A stretch of 64,000 nucleotides of DNA from Flavobacterium fluviale (GTDB lineage Bacteria > Bacteroidota > Bacteroidia > Flavobacteriales > Flavobacteriaceae). This document shows, in pieces, positions 36,273 through 44,755 of the stretch. The stretch covers positions 310,001-374,000 of the forward strand of contig NZ_CP030261.1 in NCBI RefSeq assembly GCF_003312915.1, read 5' to 3'. Below the pieces are notes generated by a model. That model was not told where the DNA came from and did no database searches. It was given only the letters and a program-made list of their open reading frames with translations. How positions within the stretch are numbered: the stretch's first letter is position 1; every line of letters starts with the position of its first letter. A program made the translations under genes and the position numbers.

Positions 36273-37559
36273 TTACTTAATCAATTCTTTTAAAACATCC
36301 TCATCGAAATCCTGTATATATTCAAATATTACATTATAATCTGTAACAGCATTAAATTTCAAAACTTTTTCTAGTTCAGTTTCATCATTTGCAATTACAA
36401 TTTTTTTTTCGGAACCATCAAAAGGAGGCACTGTTTTAAATGCAGCCATATTAATGCCATTTTCATCTTTTGGCTCAAAAACCACATAATTTACTCCATT
36501 CATTAAGGCTTCAAACAAAACCGTAGAGGTCGAACCTATTACAAGAGTCGATTTATCAAGAGATGTTTGTAAATCTTCTTGATCACATATGTAAAAATCA
36601 TGATCTAAAAAAGCATGAATCCACTCTTTATTTACAGAAGGATGTGGTCTATATTTTGCTTTCTTAATACCTAATTTTTTTAATACATTTTGTACTTGAT
36701 ATAGATATAATACTATCATGCTTTTATCAGTAAGTACGATATTATCATATCCATATTGGTGCCAATTTGCAGATGAAATTGGTATAACCAAAACATCCGT
36801 GAGTGAAGATCTTAAAATTTTGCTTTTTGGTAAATTTGCGAACTTTGAACTTCCGATAACTTTAACCTTTGATTTGTCAAAACCAGCGTTAATATAATTA
36901 TTCTTTATTTTTTCACTCCAGACCATTAAATAATCTGCTCTATGGTCAACATCACGTGAGTATAATCCTGGCAATCCATGTGAAAAAACAAAAGAGGGGC
37001 GATCCATTTTTTTAAAAACATCAATAAAATATTTACTGTAAAAATATTCATCTGTACTAAGGAATAAAGCTCTAAAATCATTTTTAGTATATTGTTCTAT
37101 AAAATGACTTTGATAACTTTCTAATTCTTTATGAAGTTCTTTATTTAAGTATAAATAAAAATCTTCATTTCGAATTAAATTCTGGATCTTTAAGTGAAAT
37201 TTCAGTGAAGTATAATTACCACTAATATTGTTTTTACCTAAAGCACTCCAAATAGGAGAATATAGTTTTATTCCGAAATCTGAAAAAGAATTCTTATTAG
37301 AAAAATTAACTGCTGTTAAAACATTTAATTTGTCAGACTCTTTGACAGAATTACTGGATAATAAAGCATTAGAATATTTGTATAAATCTGTAATTTTTTG
37401 TTTGAGAGTAATCTTTCTATCCCTGTGACAAACGTTTGCTATATGCCTTTCAGAATTATATATATGCCAATCCAATTCAACTTTCAAAAAATCAATATAT
37501 TTTTTCGACAATTCACTTTCGGAATTTTCTTTTAAATATTTAATTAGGTATTTCTGCAT
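36273..37559 (-). CDS. GT-B-like capsule transferase, candidate nonulosonate transferase
   Basis: A 428-aa soluble protein. FVFSHGLPGLYSRDVDHRADYLMVWS is followed by KVIGSSKF, KYRPHPSVNKEW and STLVIGSTSTVLFEALMNGVNYVVFEP. The RPHP ... GS-x-ST-x3-EA combination resembles GT-B transferases of capsule and polysialic-acid synthesis and of the TagF type. It is the first gene after the pseudaminate-type cluster (across a 461-bp gap) and directly ahead of wzx, so transfer of the second nonulosonate is a reasonable guess. The donor is not proven by any residue I can point to. Confidence 0.6.
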   Translation of the reverse strand: MQKYLIKYLKENSESELSKKYIDFLKVELDWHIYNSERHIANVCHRDRKITLKQKITDLYKYSNALLSSNSVKESDKLNVLTAVNFSNKNSFSDFGIKLYSPIWSALGKNNISGNYTSLKFHLKIQNLIRNEDFYLYLNKELHKELESYQSHFIEQYTKNDFRALFLSTDEYFYSKYFIDVFKKMDRPSFVFSHGLPGLYSRDVDHRADYLMVWSEKIKNNYINAGFDKSKVKVIGSSKFANLPKSKILRSSLTDVLVIPISSANWHQYGYDNIVLTDKSMIVLYLYQVQNVLKKLGIKKAKYRPHPSVNKEWIHAFLDHDFYICDQEDLQTSLDKSTLVIGSTSTVLFEALMNGVNYVVFEPKDENGINMAAFKTVPPFDGSEKKIVIANDETELEKVLKFNAVTDYNVIFEYIQDFDEDVLKELIK

Positions 37560-38020
37560 TATGATACTAAAATTTAATTTTGCTATTTAATATTATTATT
37601 CGTGAAAGATTCTAACAATATTATTCTGAATACTCAACACTAACTAGTAATTCCAATTAGGATTTGATTTATTTAATGTTTAAGAACTAGAGTCGAAATT
37701 TTCTACTTTCATACTTGCAGTGAATAACTTTAATTTTTGCTCCTAAAGGTCCATTTTTTTTACAAATTAATTATTCAGCATCCAAGCTGTTTACAGGATA
37801 ATAATTGTTTTAAAATTTTCATCATGTATTTGTCAACAAGTTGTCATTAAATCTTTAAAAGTTTTTTGAAAATTCCATATTAATAATTCCTTTATGCATA
37901 AAACCTTTCGGATATAGTTCTCCTTTTATTTAAAAGCATAAATACAGCACATATTATTAGATGTAAGGGTAGGAAGCTTGAATAGTCCCTAGCAAAAAGA
38001 TCATATTTTGACTTCATTAG
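37560..38020. other. 461-bp intergenic region with possible gene remnant
   Basis: The longest gap in the locus, AT-rich, with no ORF above 40 codons and no clear terminator or TAnnTTTG box. On the minus strand, 37825-37687 holds a decayed-looking coding trace. It opens MMKILKQLLSCKQLGC with a stop, then in a shifted frame reads KKNGPLGAKIKVIHCKYESR before another stop. I cannot name a parent gene. It separates the nonulosonate cluster from the transferase-wzx-wzy part and may be a recombination or gene-loss scar. Confidence 0.4.
37687..37825 (-). pseudogene. Possible degenerate gene fragment
   Basis: Two short readings in different frames, MMKILKQLLSCKQLGC and KKNGPLGAKIKVIHCKYESR, look more protein-like than the surrounding DNA. 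A frame change and stops separate them. It could equally be chance in AT-rich sequence. No function is claimed. Confidence 0.2.
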
Positions 38021-39055
38021 TTAAATTATGTCCTTAGTAAATCTACTTCCACGTTCGACATCTTTTTTAAATTTCATTCCCAATAAATCATTTAAATATT
38101 TTGGATGTAATCCAAAACCTGGCCTAATTGATTTTACATTTTCTTCGGTAATTAAATCCCCAGCTACAACATCTTTTACAACATAAAGCGATCGAGAAAA
38201 ATCTTTCCCTTTAGCTTGTTTCTCAGTCAAGCTGTAGTCAACTTTTCCAATGGCGCTTTCAGCTTCACGTACGGCCTTAACCATAGCTGTAAATTCTTCT
38301 TCATTCATTGAAAATGAAGCATCCGGCCCCCCAACTGATCGGTCTAAAATAAAATGTTTTTCAATTATTTTAGCACCAAAACAAGTTGCTACTATAGGAA
38401 CTGTTGCGCCCATAGTATGATCCGACAAACCACTTATTACGTTATATCTTTCGGCTAAATCCTTAACCATGCACATATTTGCTTCATCAATTGGAGCTGG
38501 ATAGCTTGAAGTACATTTAAGTAAAGCTATATTGTCATTACCCATTTTTTTACAAGCTTGTAATGCTAACTCTATATCTTCTTGTTCAGCAATGCCAGTC
38601 GACAATATAATAGGTTTTCCTTTTGAAGCAACATATTCTATTAATGGTATGTCCGTAATTTCAAAAGAAGCGATTTTATATGCGGGAACCCTTAACTTTT
38701 CAAGAAAATCTACTGCTGTTTTGTCAAATGGTGAAGAAAAGCAAAGTAAGCCTTCTTCAGCTGCGACATTAAATAATTCCTCATGCCATTCCCATGGTGT
38801 ATAAGCTTCTTGATACAATTTATATAAATTTTTCCCCTCCCAGATTGTTCCTTTAATTAAAAAATCTTCCTTATCGCAATCAATAGTAATTGTTTTCGCT
38901 GTATATGTTTGGAGTTTTATGCAGTCAGCTCCTGCTCTTTTTGCAGCTCTAATAGTCTCCTTAGCAGTTTCGATACTTCCGTTATGATTTGCGGACAATT
39001 CTGCAATAATAAAAACTTTACTTTCTTTATCTATTTGATAATTACCAATTTTCAT
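38021..39055 (-). CDS. pseI: Pseudaminic acid synthase, PseI (NeuB family)
   Basis: Condenses a 2,4-diacetamido-2,4,6-trideoxyhexose with phosphoenolpyruvate to a pseudaminate-type nonulosonate. MKIGNYQIDKESKVFIIAELSANHNGS, KIASFEITDIPL, KCTSSYPAPI, GLSDHT and the SAF-domain stretch RPGFGLHPKYL follow Campylobacter PseI much more closely than the Neu5Ac or legionaminate enzymes. The length is 344 aa. It is the last gene of the twelve-gene cluster, and its start overlaps the GNAT stop as ATGA. The NeuB of the other pathway is at 8501-9541. Confidence 0.92.
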   Translation of the reverse strand: MKIGNYQIDKESKVFIIAELSANHNGSIETAKETIRAAKRAGADCIKLQTYTAKTITIDCDKEDFLIKGTIWEGKNLYKLYQEAYTPWEWHEELFNVAAEEGLLCFSSPFDKTAVDFLEKLRVPAYKIASFEITDIPLIEYVASKGKPIILSTGIAEQEDIELALQACKKMGNDNIALLKCTSSYPAPIDEANMCMVKDLAERYNVISGLSDHTMGATVPIVATCFGAKIIEKHFILDRSVGGPDASFSMNEEEFTAMVKAVREAESAIGKVDYSLTEKQAKGKDFSRSLYVVKDVVAGDLITEENVKSIRPGFGLHPKYLNDLLGMKFKKDVERGSRFTKDII

Positions 39056-39522
39056 TTTTTATTTTTTATTTTTATATAATGATAGCTAACATGATCTTTA
39101 TAAGTTGTCATTTCAACAAAATCGAATCCTGCTTTTTCAAAAGCAAACTTTGAATGCAAATTTTGGCTTTTAATATAAGCATGAATACAAAATTCCGGAT
39201 TTTCGCTTAAAAAATAATCAGAAGCTAATTCTAACATTAATTTTGCATAACCCTTACCTCTATGCTCTTTTCCAACAGAAATACCTATAATTACATTTTT
39301 ATCACTCTCTTCTTGAATCCTTACTTGTCCAACATTAGAACTAACATCGTTGAAAATTAACATCAAACATGATGGATTATTAACTCTATCTAAAAACCAA
39401 TTACAATGTTCTTCCCAAGAAATAACTTCTGAATTGAAAGATTGATTCCTAACTACTTCATCATTTGTCCATTCAAAATAAACCGCGGAATCATCTAAAA
39501 TAGCTTTTCTAAATTCTAACAT
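39052..39522 (-). CDS. GNAT N-acetyltransferase, PseH-like
   Basis: A 156-aa GNAT domain. FRKAILDDSAVYFEWTNDEVVR, SWEEHCNWF, VGQVRIQEESD and the acetyl-CoA loop KEHRGKGYAKLML are clear. This subtype commonly occurs as the C-terminal half of PseG-PseH fusions, where it acetylates the 4-amino group of the PseC product. Here it stands alone and no PseG half is visible. It overlaps pseI by 4 bp and the next GNAT gene by 7 bp. The acyl group and position are inferred. Confidence 0.8.
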   Translation of the reverse strand: MLEFRKAILDDSAVYFEWTNDEVVRNQSFNSEVISWEEHCNWFLDRVNNPSCLMLIFNDVSSNVGQVRIQEESDKNVIIGISVGKEHRGKGYAKLMLELASDYFLSENPEFCIHAYIKSQNLHSKFAFEKAGFDFVEMTTYKDHVSYHYIKIKNKK

Positions 39523-40070
39523 TTATTAAATTTTGAATGAATAACAACATCTTTATATTCGCCTTCAAACAAACAATGCTCTTTAAGTACTGCTTCTTTT
39601 AAAAAACCAGCATTCTCGACAACCGGATAAAGGTGGGGCCTCAAATCAAAAGCATAAAGAAAAACTTTATGAAAATTTAATTCATCAAAAGCCAACTTTT
39701 GTATTAATGCGAGATAGGTTGTCCAATGCTTGCTGAAATACTGTTTTTCTAAAGACGTTTCCATAATGAACGAAATCTCAGCATTTTTATCTATCCAGTT
39801 AATATGTACTAATCCCCCGTAACCAATACATTTACCATTTTCTAAATATGAAAAAAGAATTTGATTCGGTTTTTCGTTATCAAACAAGCTTCGCACAACT
39901 TTATCATAATATACGTTTTGATCTTTTTCTGTCAATAGCCTATCCTGTCGAAGGTGAAAAATTTGTTCATTACGCCATTTCATAATTTCAAATCTATCTT
40001 CCATTCGAATCGGAACGATAGTGTAAGAATCTTGAGAAAAAATTTGCTTACGTAAACATTTATAAATCAT
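39516..40070 (-). CDS. GNAT acetyltransferase, RimL-like (nonulosonate tailoring)
   Basis: A 184-aa GNAT-fold protein. TIVPIRMEDRFEIMKWRNEQI, GYGGLVHINWIDKNAEISF and the later VVENAGFLKEAVLKE fit the RimJ/RimL type. The cofactor loop is weaker than in its neighbours. It lies between the PseH-like GNAT gene and the HisF-like gene, with a 7-bp overlap on one side and 4 bp on the other. It probably adds an acyl group to an amino group of the nonulosonate. Which position is not known. Confidence 0.75.
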   Translation of the reverse strand: MIYKCLRKQIFSQDSYTIVPIRMEDRFEIMKWRNEQIFHLRQDRLLTEKDQNVYYDKVVRSLFDNEKPNQILFSYLENGKCIGYGGLVHINWIDKNAEISFIMETSLEKQYFSKHWTTYLALIQKLAFDELNFHKVFLYAFDLRPHLYPVVENAGFLKEAVLKEHCLFEGEYKDVVIHSKFNKC

Positions 40071-40074
40071 GAGT

Positions 40075-40857
40075 TTACTTTCTAATATTTACACCTGAAT
40101 TTAAGATATGAGAGCGTGTTTGCATAAAATTCTGGTCCCTATGGGCAAAAAAAGTACCCGCCGAAACGGCATTCGCTTTCCCAATAAGAAAACCGTCAGA
40201 AAAATCTTTAGCAAGACCACATCCTCCAGCTGTAATAACAGGCAAAGTTACATTGTCACAGATTTCCTTTGTAATTTGAAGATCAAGTCCATTTTTCATA
40301 CCATCATTATCTATTGAAGTCAATAATAGTTCTCCCGCCCCAAATTCTTGTGCTTTGATTGCCCATTCTACAGGATGAAAGGGAGTTTTTTCTTTTCCAC
40401 CATTGATATAAACAAAATAGTTTCCGTTTGCATCTTTTTTATAATCAATACTCACGACAACACATTGAGCGCCAAACTTATCTGCAGCTCTTGTTATTAG
40501 ACCTTGATTTAATACTGCTGCCGAATTAATTGAAATTTTATCTGCTCCATTACTCAATAAGAGCCTAAAATCTTCAATTTTGTTAACCCCGCCACCAACA
40601 GTTAAAGGCATAAAAATTTCCTGCGAAACTTTATTTATTACATCTGCCAGTGATTTAATTTCTGAACTATTTTTTTCATCTATGTTTACAAAAATCAACT
40701 CATCAGAAGCTTGATCCTGAAAAATTTTAGCCTGAGAAACAGGATCTCCAATTTCTGTAACATTTCCAAATTGTCTTGTAACAACAAGTACAAGCTTATT
40801 TGGATTATAAGAAGCCGGCTTCAGCTGAAGTTTAGGTATAAGTCTTAATTTTGACAT
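40075..40857 (-). CDS. HisF-like protein of amidotransferase module (first catalytic Asp replaced)
   Basis: A 260-aa TIM barrel related to the cyclase subunit of imidazole glycerol phosphate synthase. PLTVGGGVNKIEDF, GADKISINSAAV, VVVSIDYKK (second catalytic Asp kept), LLTSIDNDGMKNG and ITAGGCG all align. At the first catalytic position, Asp11 of HisF, the sequence reads LIPKLQLK, so Gln11 stands there. A cyclase should therefore be inactive, and a role as ammonia channel and partner for HisH and the PP-loop amidotransferase downstream is likely. The gene order with hisH and the amidotransferase matches P. aeruginosa wbpG-hisH2-hisF2. It is not part of a histidine operon. Confidence 0.88.
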   Translation of the reverse strand: MSKLRLIPKLQLKPASYNPNKLVLVVTRQFGNVTEIGDPVSQAKIFQDQASDELIFVNIDEKNSSEIKSLADVINKVSQEIFMPLTVGGGVNKIEDFRLLLSNGADKISINSAAVLNQGLITRAADKFGAQCVVVSIDYKKDANGNYFVYINGGKEKTPFHPVEWAIKAQEFGAGELLLTSIDNDGMKNGLDLQITKEICDNVTLPVITAGGCGLAKDFSDGFLIGKANAVSAGTFFAHRDQNFMQTRSHILNSGVNIRK

Positions 40858-40858
40858 A

Positions 40859-41479
40859 CTATGGTTTCCATTTAATAAAATTATTAAGGAGTTTCAATCC
40901 ATTATCTTGACTTTTTTCAGGATGGAACTGAGTTGCAAAAACGTTATCTTTCAAAACGGCTGCTGTTATTTGATTATCACCATATTGATATGTAGCTACA
41001 ATATCCTTTTTTTCAACACAATTCATATAAAATGAGTGAACAAGGTAAAAATCTGACATATTGGTAATTCCCTTAAAAAGAGGATGGTCTATTTTCTGCT
41101 CGATTTCATTCCATCCAATATTTGGCAATTTTAATTCGGTATCCTTAATATCAATTTTTATAACTTCTGAATCAAACCAACCAAGTCCCAAATGCTCTCC
41201 AAATTCGTAACCTTTTCTAGCCATTACTTGCATACCTAAACATATTCCTAAAGTTGGCTTGCCATTTTTGATAACCTGAGTTCGCAATTCTTCATTGAAA
41301 CCACTTTCGGTTAATAAATCGATGCAATCTTTAAATGCGCCAACCCCTGGAATCACAATATGATCCACATCTTTAAGATTCTCTGGGTGTGGGCAAATTT
41401 TAACATCTTCGCCTAAGTAATCAAATGCATTGTAAACAGATAAAAGGTTACCCATTCCATAATCAATAATACCAACCAT
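40859..41479 (-). CDS. HisH-like glutaminase of sugar amidotransferase module
   Basis: A 206-aa class I glutamine amidotransferase domain. The catalytic triad is intact: Cys80 in GICLGMQ, and His186 with Glu188 in QFHPEKSQ. VIPGVGAF and the N-terminal IIDYGMGNLLSV are HisH hallmarks. It should free ammonia from glutamine for the adjacent ATP-dependent amidotransferase, with the HisF-like protein as channel. The start shares a base with the amidotransferase stop (41479) and one base separates it from the HisF-like gene, so the three are coupled. Confidence 0.92.
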   Translation of the reverse strand: MVGIIDYGMGNLLSVYNAFDYLGEDVKICPHPENLKDVDHIVIPGVGAFKDCIDLLTESGFNEELRTQVIKNGKPTLGICLGMQVMARKGYEFGEHLGLGWFDSEVIKIDIKDTELKLPNIGWNEIEQKIDHPLFKGITNMSDFYLVHSFYMNCVEKKDIVATYQYGDNQITAAVLKDNVFATQFHPEKSQDNGLKLLNNFIKWKP

Positions 41480-42666
41480 TACTGTGTTTTCTTCCAGTTA
41501 TCTATCTGAATGTCTGCATCTTCCCTTTTCATTTTCCCTGCTCTTGACCAAGAATCAAAATCTGGCAACTTACCTCCGACTTCTTTCTCAATCGCACTAA
41601 ATTTCCAAGGTGACACTGTATGACTTTCACATATTTTATAAAATTCTTCTTTAGTTAAACCAACTAGTTCTAAAAATATTTCTAGACTTGGTGGTTCCTT
41701 TCCTTCAAATCTACCTATCATTAATTCCCCTTCTTCTCTAGACATTCTATCATTTCGAATATCAATAGAAGCTAAATGTGTTGGACGTGTATATCCTCTT
41801 TTTATATACTTAATGTAATCTCTGACACCTTGCATATAACATTCTATCTTTTCATAGTTATATTGTTCAGGAACATTTTCAACAAGATCTCCTTGCCAAC
41901 CAAGTTCTTCTTGAATAATTTTTGATTGTGTCTTTACATCCCAAGGTATATATGATCCTAAACAAACTGATCTATATTGAAGTTTTCGAAGATCTTTCAA
42001 AGGTGGGTAAGAATAAGGTTTAAAGTCTCTTTCATCTAATGCACCTCCTAATCTAACAGCCATATCAACAGCATTTATTCCAAGATTAACATATCTATTA
42101 AATCTTTTTTCATCAACCTCTTCCTCTTCTTCATAACTATAATAAGAAGTATATTCTGAAGATGGCTCTCCCCAAAGTATCAGCGGGACGTTGTATCTTA
42201 AAGCAACATGCATTGGGTATGAAAAAATACCTGTATGACAATGCCAACAAAAATCTCCTTTCTCTAGGAAACTCTGAAGCATTAATTTTTGCACTACTTT
42301 CCAATTTGGAGTAAAAGTATGAAAATCAGCACCTAAATTTCTTAATACTTTAATTGTATTTTCATTTAGATTTGGCCTTAAAAAACCATGATCAAATCTT
42401 ACAACTAAAGGTTTAATTTTAAATTCTTTCATCAGATAGTAAAGAGTCCAAACACTATCTTTACCTCCACTAAAGGGTACAATACAATCATAATCATATT
42501 TCCCTCTATAACTTTCTATAAGTTCTTTAAGCTCTTCTTTTTTAGCTTCCCAATTTATTTTATCTTTTTTATATTCTACTTGTCTACATATACTACAAAC
42601 ACCATTCTCATCAAATGTAATACTTTCATGCGTTTCAGGCAAAAGACATTTTGTGCACTTTTTCAT
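41479..42666 (-). CDS. N-acetyl sugar amidotransferase (WbpG/PseA/WbuX family)
   Basis: A 395-aa PP-loop ATPase expected to turn an N-acetyl group into an acetamidino group using ammonia from HisH. The PP-loop is SGGKDS at 66-71. Two N-terminal CxxC pairs (Cys4/Cys7 and Cys24/Cys27) look like a zinc site, and a third CxxC is at 140/143. The family is known for lying beside hisH and hisF homologues in O-antigen and flagellin-glycan loci. Here the likely target is the pseudaminate-type nonulosonate. It is 20 bp after the class III aminotransferase gene. Confidence 0.92.
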   Translation of the reverse strand: MKKCTKCLLPETHESITFDENGVCSICRQVEYKKDKINWEAKKEELKELIESYRGKYDYDCIVPFSGGKDSVWTLYYLMKEFKIKPLVVRFDHGFLRPNLNENTIKVLRNLGADFHTFTPNWKVVQKLMLQSFLEKGDFCWHCHTGIFSYPMHVALRYNVPLILWGEPSSEYTSYYSYEEEEEVDEKRFNRYVNLGINAVDMAVRLGGALDERDFKPYSYPPLKDLRKLQYRSVCLGSYIPWDVKTQSKIIQEELGWQGDLVENVPEQYNYEKIECYMQGVRDYIKYIKRGYTRPTHLASIDIRNDRMSREEGELMIGRFEGKEPPSLEIFLELVGLTKEEFYKICESHTVSPWKFSAIEKEVGGKLPDFDSWSRAGKMKREDADIQIDNWKKTQ

Positions 42667-42686
42667 ATTATACTTTTATTTTAATT

Positions 42687-43994
42687 TTAATTTAACCTTT
42701 TAAAACCACCGTGGCAAACAGGGCCTTTCAATAAACTCTCAATTTTTAAACTTTCATTTTCACATTTAGCTATTAACGTATATACTTCATCTAAAGCATT
42801 AAAATACATTTCTAACTCTTTATCATTATGAACCGTAGAAGCATAAAAATTTGTACTTGCTAAAAATCCTTTATCTAACATTTCCTGAGCTATTAAAGTT
42901 TTATAAGATAACTGATTTGGGCTATCAAAGCTATAAGTACTAAGCGCCGGTATACCAGATATTTGAATCTCTAAATTATGTAAATCTGCTAATTTTTGCC
43001 AACCTTCACGCATTTTGTTCCCTGTTTTTGTAATAATTTCCCACGATCTTAATCTTTCCATTACACTTAAAGTTGCCAATGCAGCAGTTGGCCCAATTCT
43101 TTCGGTCCAAAAAGTACTGCTTATAAAAGTTGTTTGAGCAGCTTCCATCACCTCACGCCTTCCAACAACGGCAGTTAATGCATAACCATTCCCAATTGTT
43201 TTACCATACATTGCAATATCTGGCTCTACATCATATTTCTTATAAATACCCCCAAATGTTTCTCGAAAACCAGAAGTGCACTCATCAAACACCAATACGA
43301 TATTTCGCGCTGTTGCTAAATCTCTAACTTTTTGCAGGAAATTATTTTCAGGGCCAAAATTCCTAATTACCTCCATTTTGATAACTCCAATTTCATTATT
43401 TTCAACAATGGACAACAACTCATCGTAATTATTATAATTGAAGGGATAAACTGTATCTTTCAAATTCTTTGGAACTCCCTTAGGGCTTAAACCAGCTAGA
43501 AGATGTCCTGACAGATCATCCCCTCCATTGTGATTAGCTGATAAATACCAATCATGCCATCCGTGATAGCCACAAATTGCAACTTTATCTTTTCCTGATG
43601 CTGCTCGCGCTATTCTAATTGCAATTGAATTAGCTTCACCACCACTACGAGCAAAACGAACCATATCTGCCCACGGGTTTAACTCAATCAACTTTTCTGC
43701 TAAATAAACTTCTTCTGGACAGCTCAATGTACTCATATTTCCATTTTTAACAATTTCGAGTACAGCAGAATCCACTTCATCATTACCATATCCTAATGTA
43801 TTTGTTCCAATTCCCATTATAGACATGTCAGTTAATTCTTTTCCATCCAAGTCCCAAATTCGACAACCTTTTGCTTTAGAAAAATAAGCTGGCCACAAAT
43901 CCGGTAAAAACATTTCAGGCCTTTTCGATAGTAGCATGGTACCACCCGGAATCAAAGTCTTAGCTTTTTTATATAGTTCTTGTCCTTTTCCCAT
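42687..43994 (-). CDS. Class III aminotransferase, glutamate-1-semialdehyde aminomutase-like
   Basis: A 435-aa PLP enzyme. GGTMLLSKRPEMFLP at the N-terminus, RFARSGGEANSIAIRIAR, YHGWHDWY, VFDECTSGFRETFGG, and the PLP lysine in MYGKTIGNGYALTAVVG are all in place. Its location in the nonulosonate cluster, away from haem genes, points to a sugar substrate. A second aminotransferase besides PseC suggests an extra amino group or an amino-group move on the sugar. The substrate is unknown. Start and stop are shared or nearly shared with its neighbours. Confidence 0.88.
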   Translation of the reverse strand: MGKGQELYKKAKTLIPGGTMLLSKRPEMFLPDLWPAYFSKAKGCRIWDLDGKELTDMSIMGIGTNTLGYGNDEVDSAVLEIVKNGNMSTLSCPEEVYLAEKLIELNPWADMVRFARSGGEANSIAIRIARAASGKDKVAICGYHGWHDWYLSANHNGGDDLSGHLLAGLSPKGVPKNLKDTVYPFNYNNYDELLSIVENNEIGVIKMEVIRNFGPENNFLQKVRDLATARNIVLVFDECTSGFRETFGGIYKKYDVEPDIAMYGKTIGNGYALTAVVGRREVMEAAQTTFISSTFWTERIGPTAALATLSVMERLRSWEIITKTGNKMREGWQKLADLHNLEIQISGIPALSTYSFDSPNQLSYKTLIAQEMLDKGFLASTNFYASTVHNDKELEMYFNALDEVYTLIAKCENESLKIESLLKGPVCHGGFKRLN

Positions 43995-44755
43995 TATTTA
44001 TCATTTTTTAAAGACTTTATAAGGCCTTCATTTCGAGTAATTTGATTATTTATTAATATTAAATCATTATCAATAATATAATTTGTATATTCTAACCACG
44101 TTTTATTAGTACCTAAATTTTCAATTAAAATTTTAATTAATTCAAAATCATTATTTTCATCGACTGTCATTCTGATTTTTGAAAAGTCCCACTCACAGGG
44201 AAAATTTGAAGCTGTAAACTCATTTCCGTTTTTAAAGTCAGAGTTATTTCTAATATATAGAGTAACATGTTCCCTTTCAGACAATAATTTTGCATTTCTC
44301 CATGCTTTTTCTAAAGCCGAAAATTTAAAAACTTCAATATCTTGTCCATCAGGATAATTTTCTATAAGTACATTCGAACAATAATCTACTTTCTTTACCT
44401 GAGCAAAATTAATTACTTCATCTATTAAATTTGGATCAATTAATGGGCAATCCGAAGTAACTCTTACTATCCATTCTGGAGATTTATCTTTCACTGATTG
44501 ATAAAAACGATCCAAAACATCATCTTCAGAACCTCTAGTCGCAATAAATCCCCATTCTTGTACTTTATCGTATATAATTGAATCGCTATCGTTTAATGTC
44601 GTAGCGACAATAATATCAGAAACTTTTTTACATTGATGAATTCTCTCTAAATGAATCTGCAAAAGCGTTTTTCCTTTTACTTCTTTTAAAACTTTGCCAG
44701 GAAGTCTAGTGCTGTTGAAACGAGCTTGAGTTACTACTATTATATTTGATTCCAT
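43994..44755 (-). CDS. SpsF-type cytidylyltransferase (CMP-nonulosonate synthetase)
   Basis: A 253-aa GT-A fold cytidylyltransferase. VVTQARFNSTRLPGKVLKEVKGKTLL is the nucleotide loop, and EDDVLDRFYQ, RVTSDCPLIDPNLIDEVI and REHVTLYIR are typical of SpsF (the spore-coat and glycan type, distinct from NeuA and from Campylobacter PseF). In this cluster it should activate the PseI product with CTP. It overlaps the aldo/keto reductase gene by 16 bp and shares a base with the aminotransferase gene. Confidence 0.85.
   Translation of the reverse strand: MESNIIVVTQARFNSTRLPGKVLKEVKGKTLLQIHLERIHQCKKVSDIIVATTLNDSDSIIYDKVQEWGFIATRGSEDDVLDRFYQSVKDKSPEWIVRVTSDCPLIDPNLIDEVINFAQVKKVDYCSNVLIENYPDGQDIEVFKFSALEKAWRNAKLLSEREHVTLYIRNNSDFKNGNEFTASNFPCEWDFSKIRMTVDENNDFELIKILIENLGTNKTWLEYTNYIIDNDLILINNQITRNEGLIKSLKNDK

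Noticed and set aside
40075..41479. HisF- and HisH-like genes as part of histidine biosynthesis
   Set aside because: No other his gene is nearby, they are coupled to a PP-loop sugar amidotransferase, and the HisF-like protein lacks the first catalytic Asp.
42687..43994. Glutamate-1-semialdehyde aminomutase for haem synthesis
   Set aside because: The family matches, but the gene lies inside a nonulosonate cluster with coupled neighbours and no haem genes. A sugar substrate is more likely.
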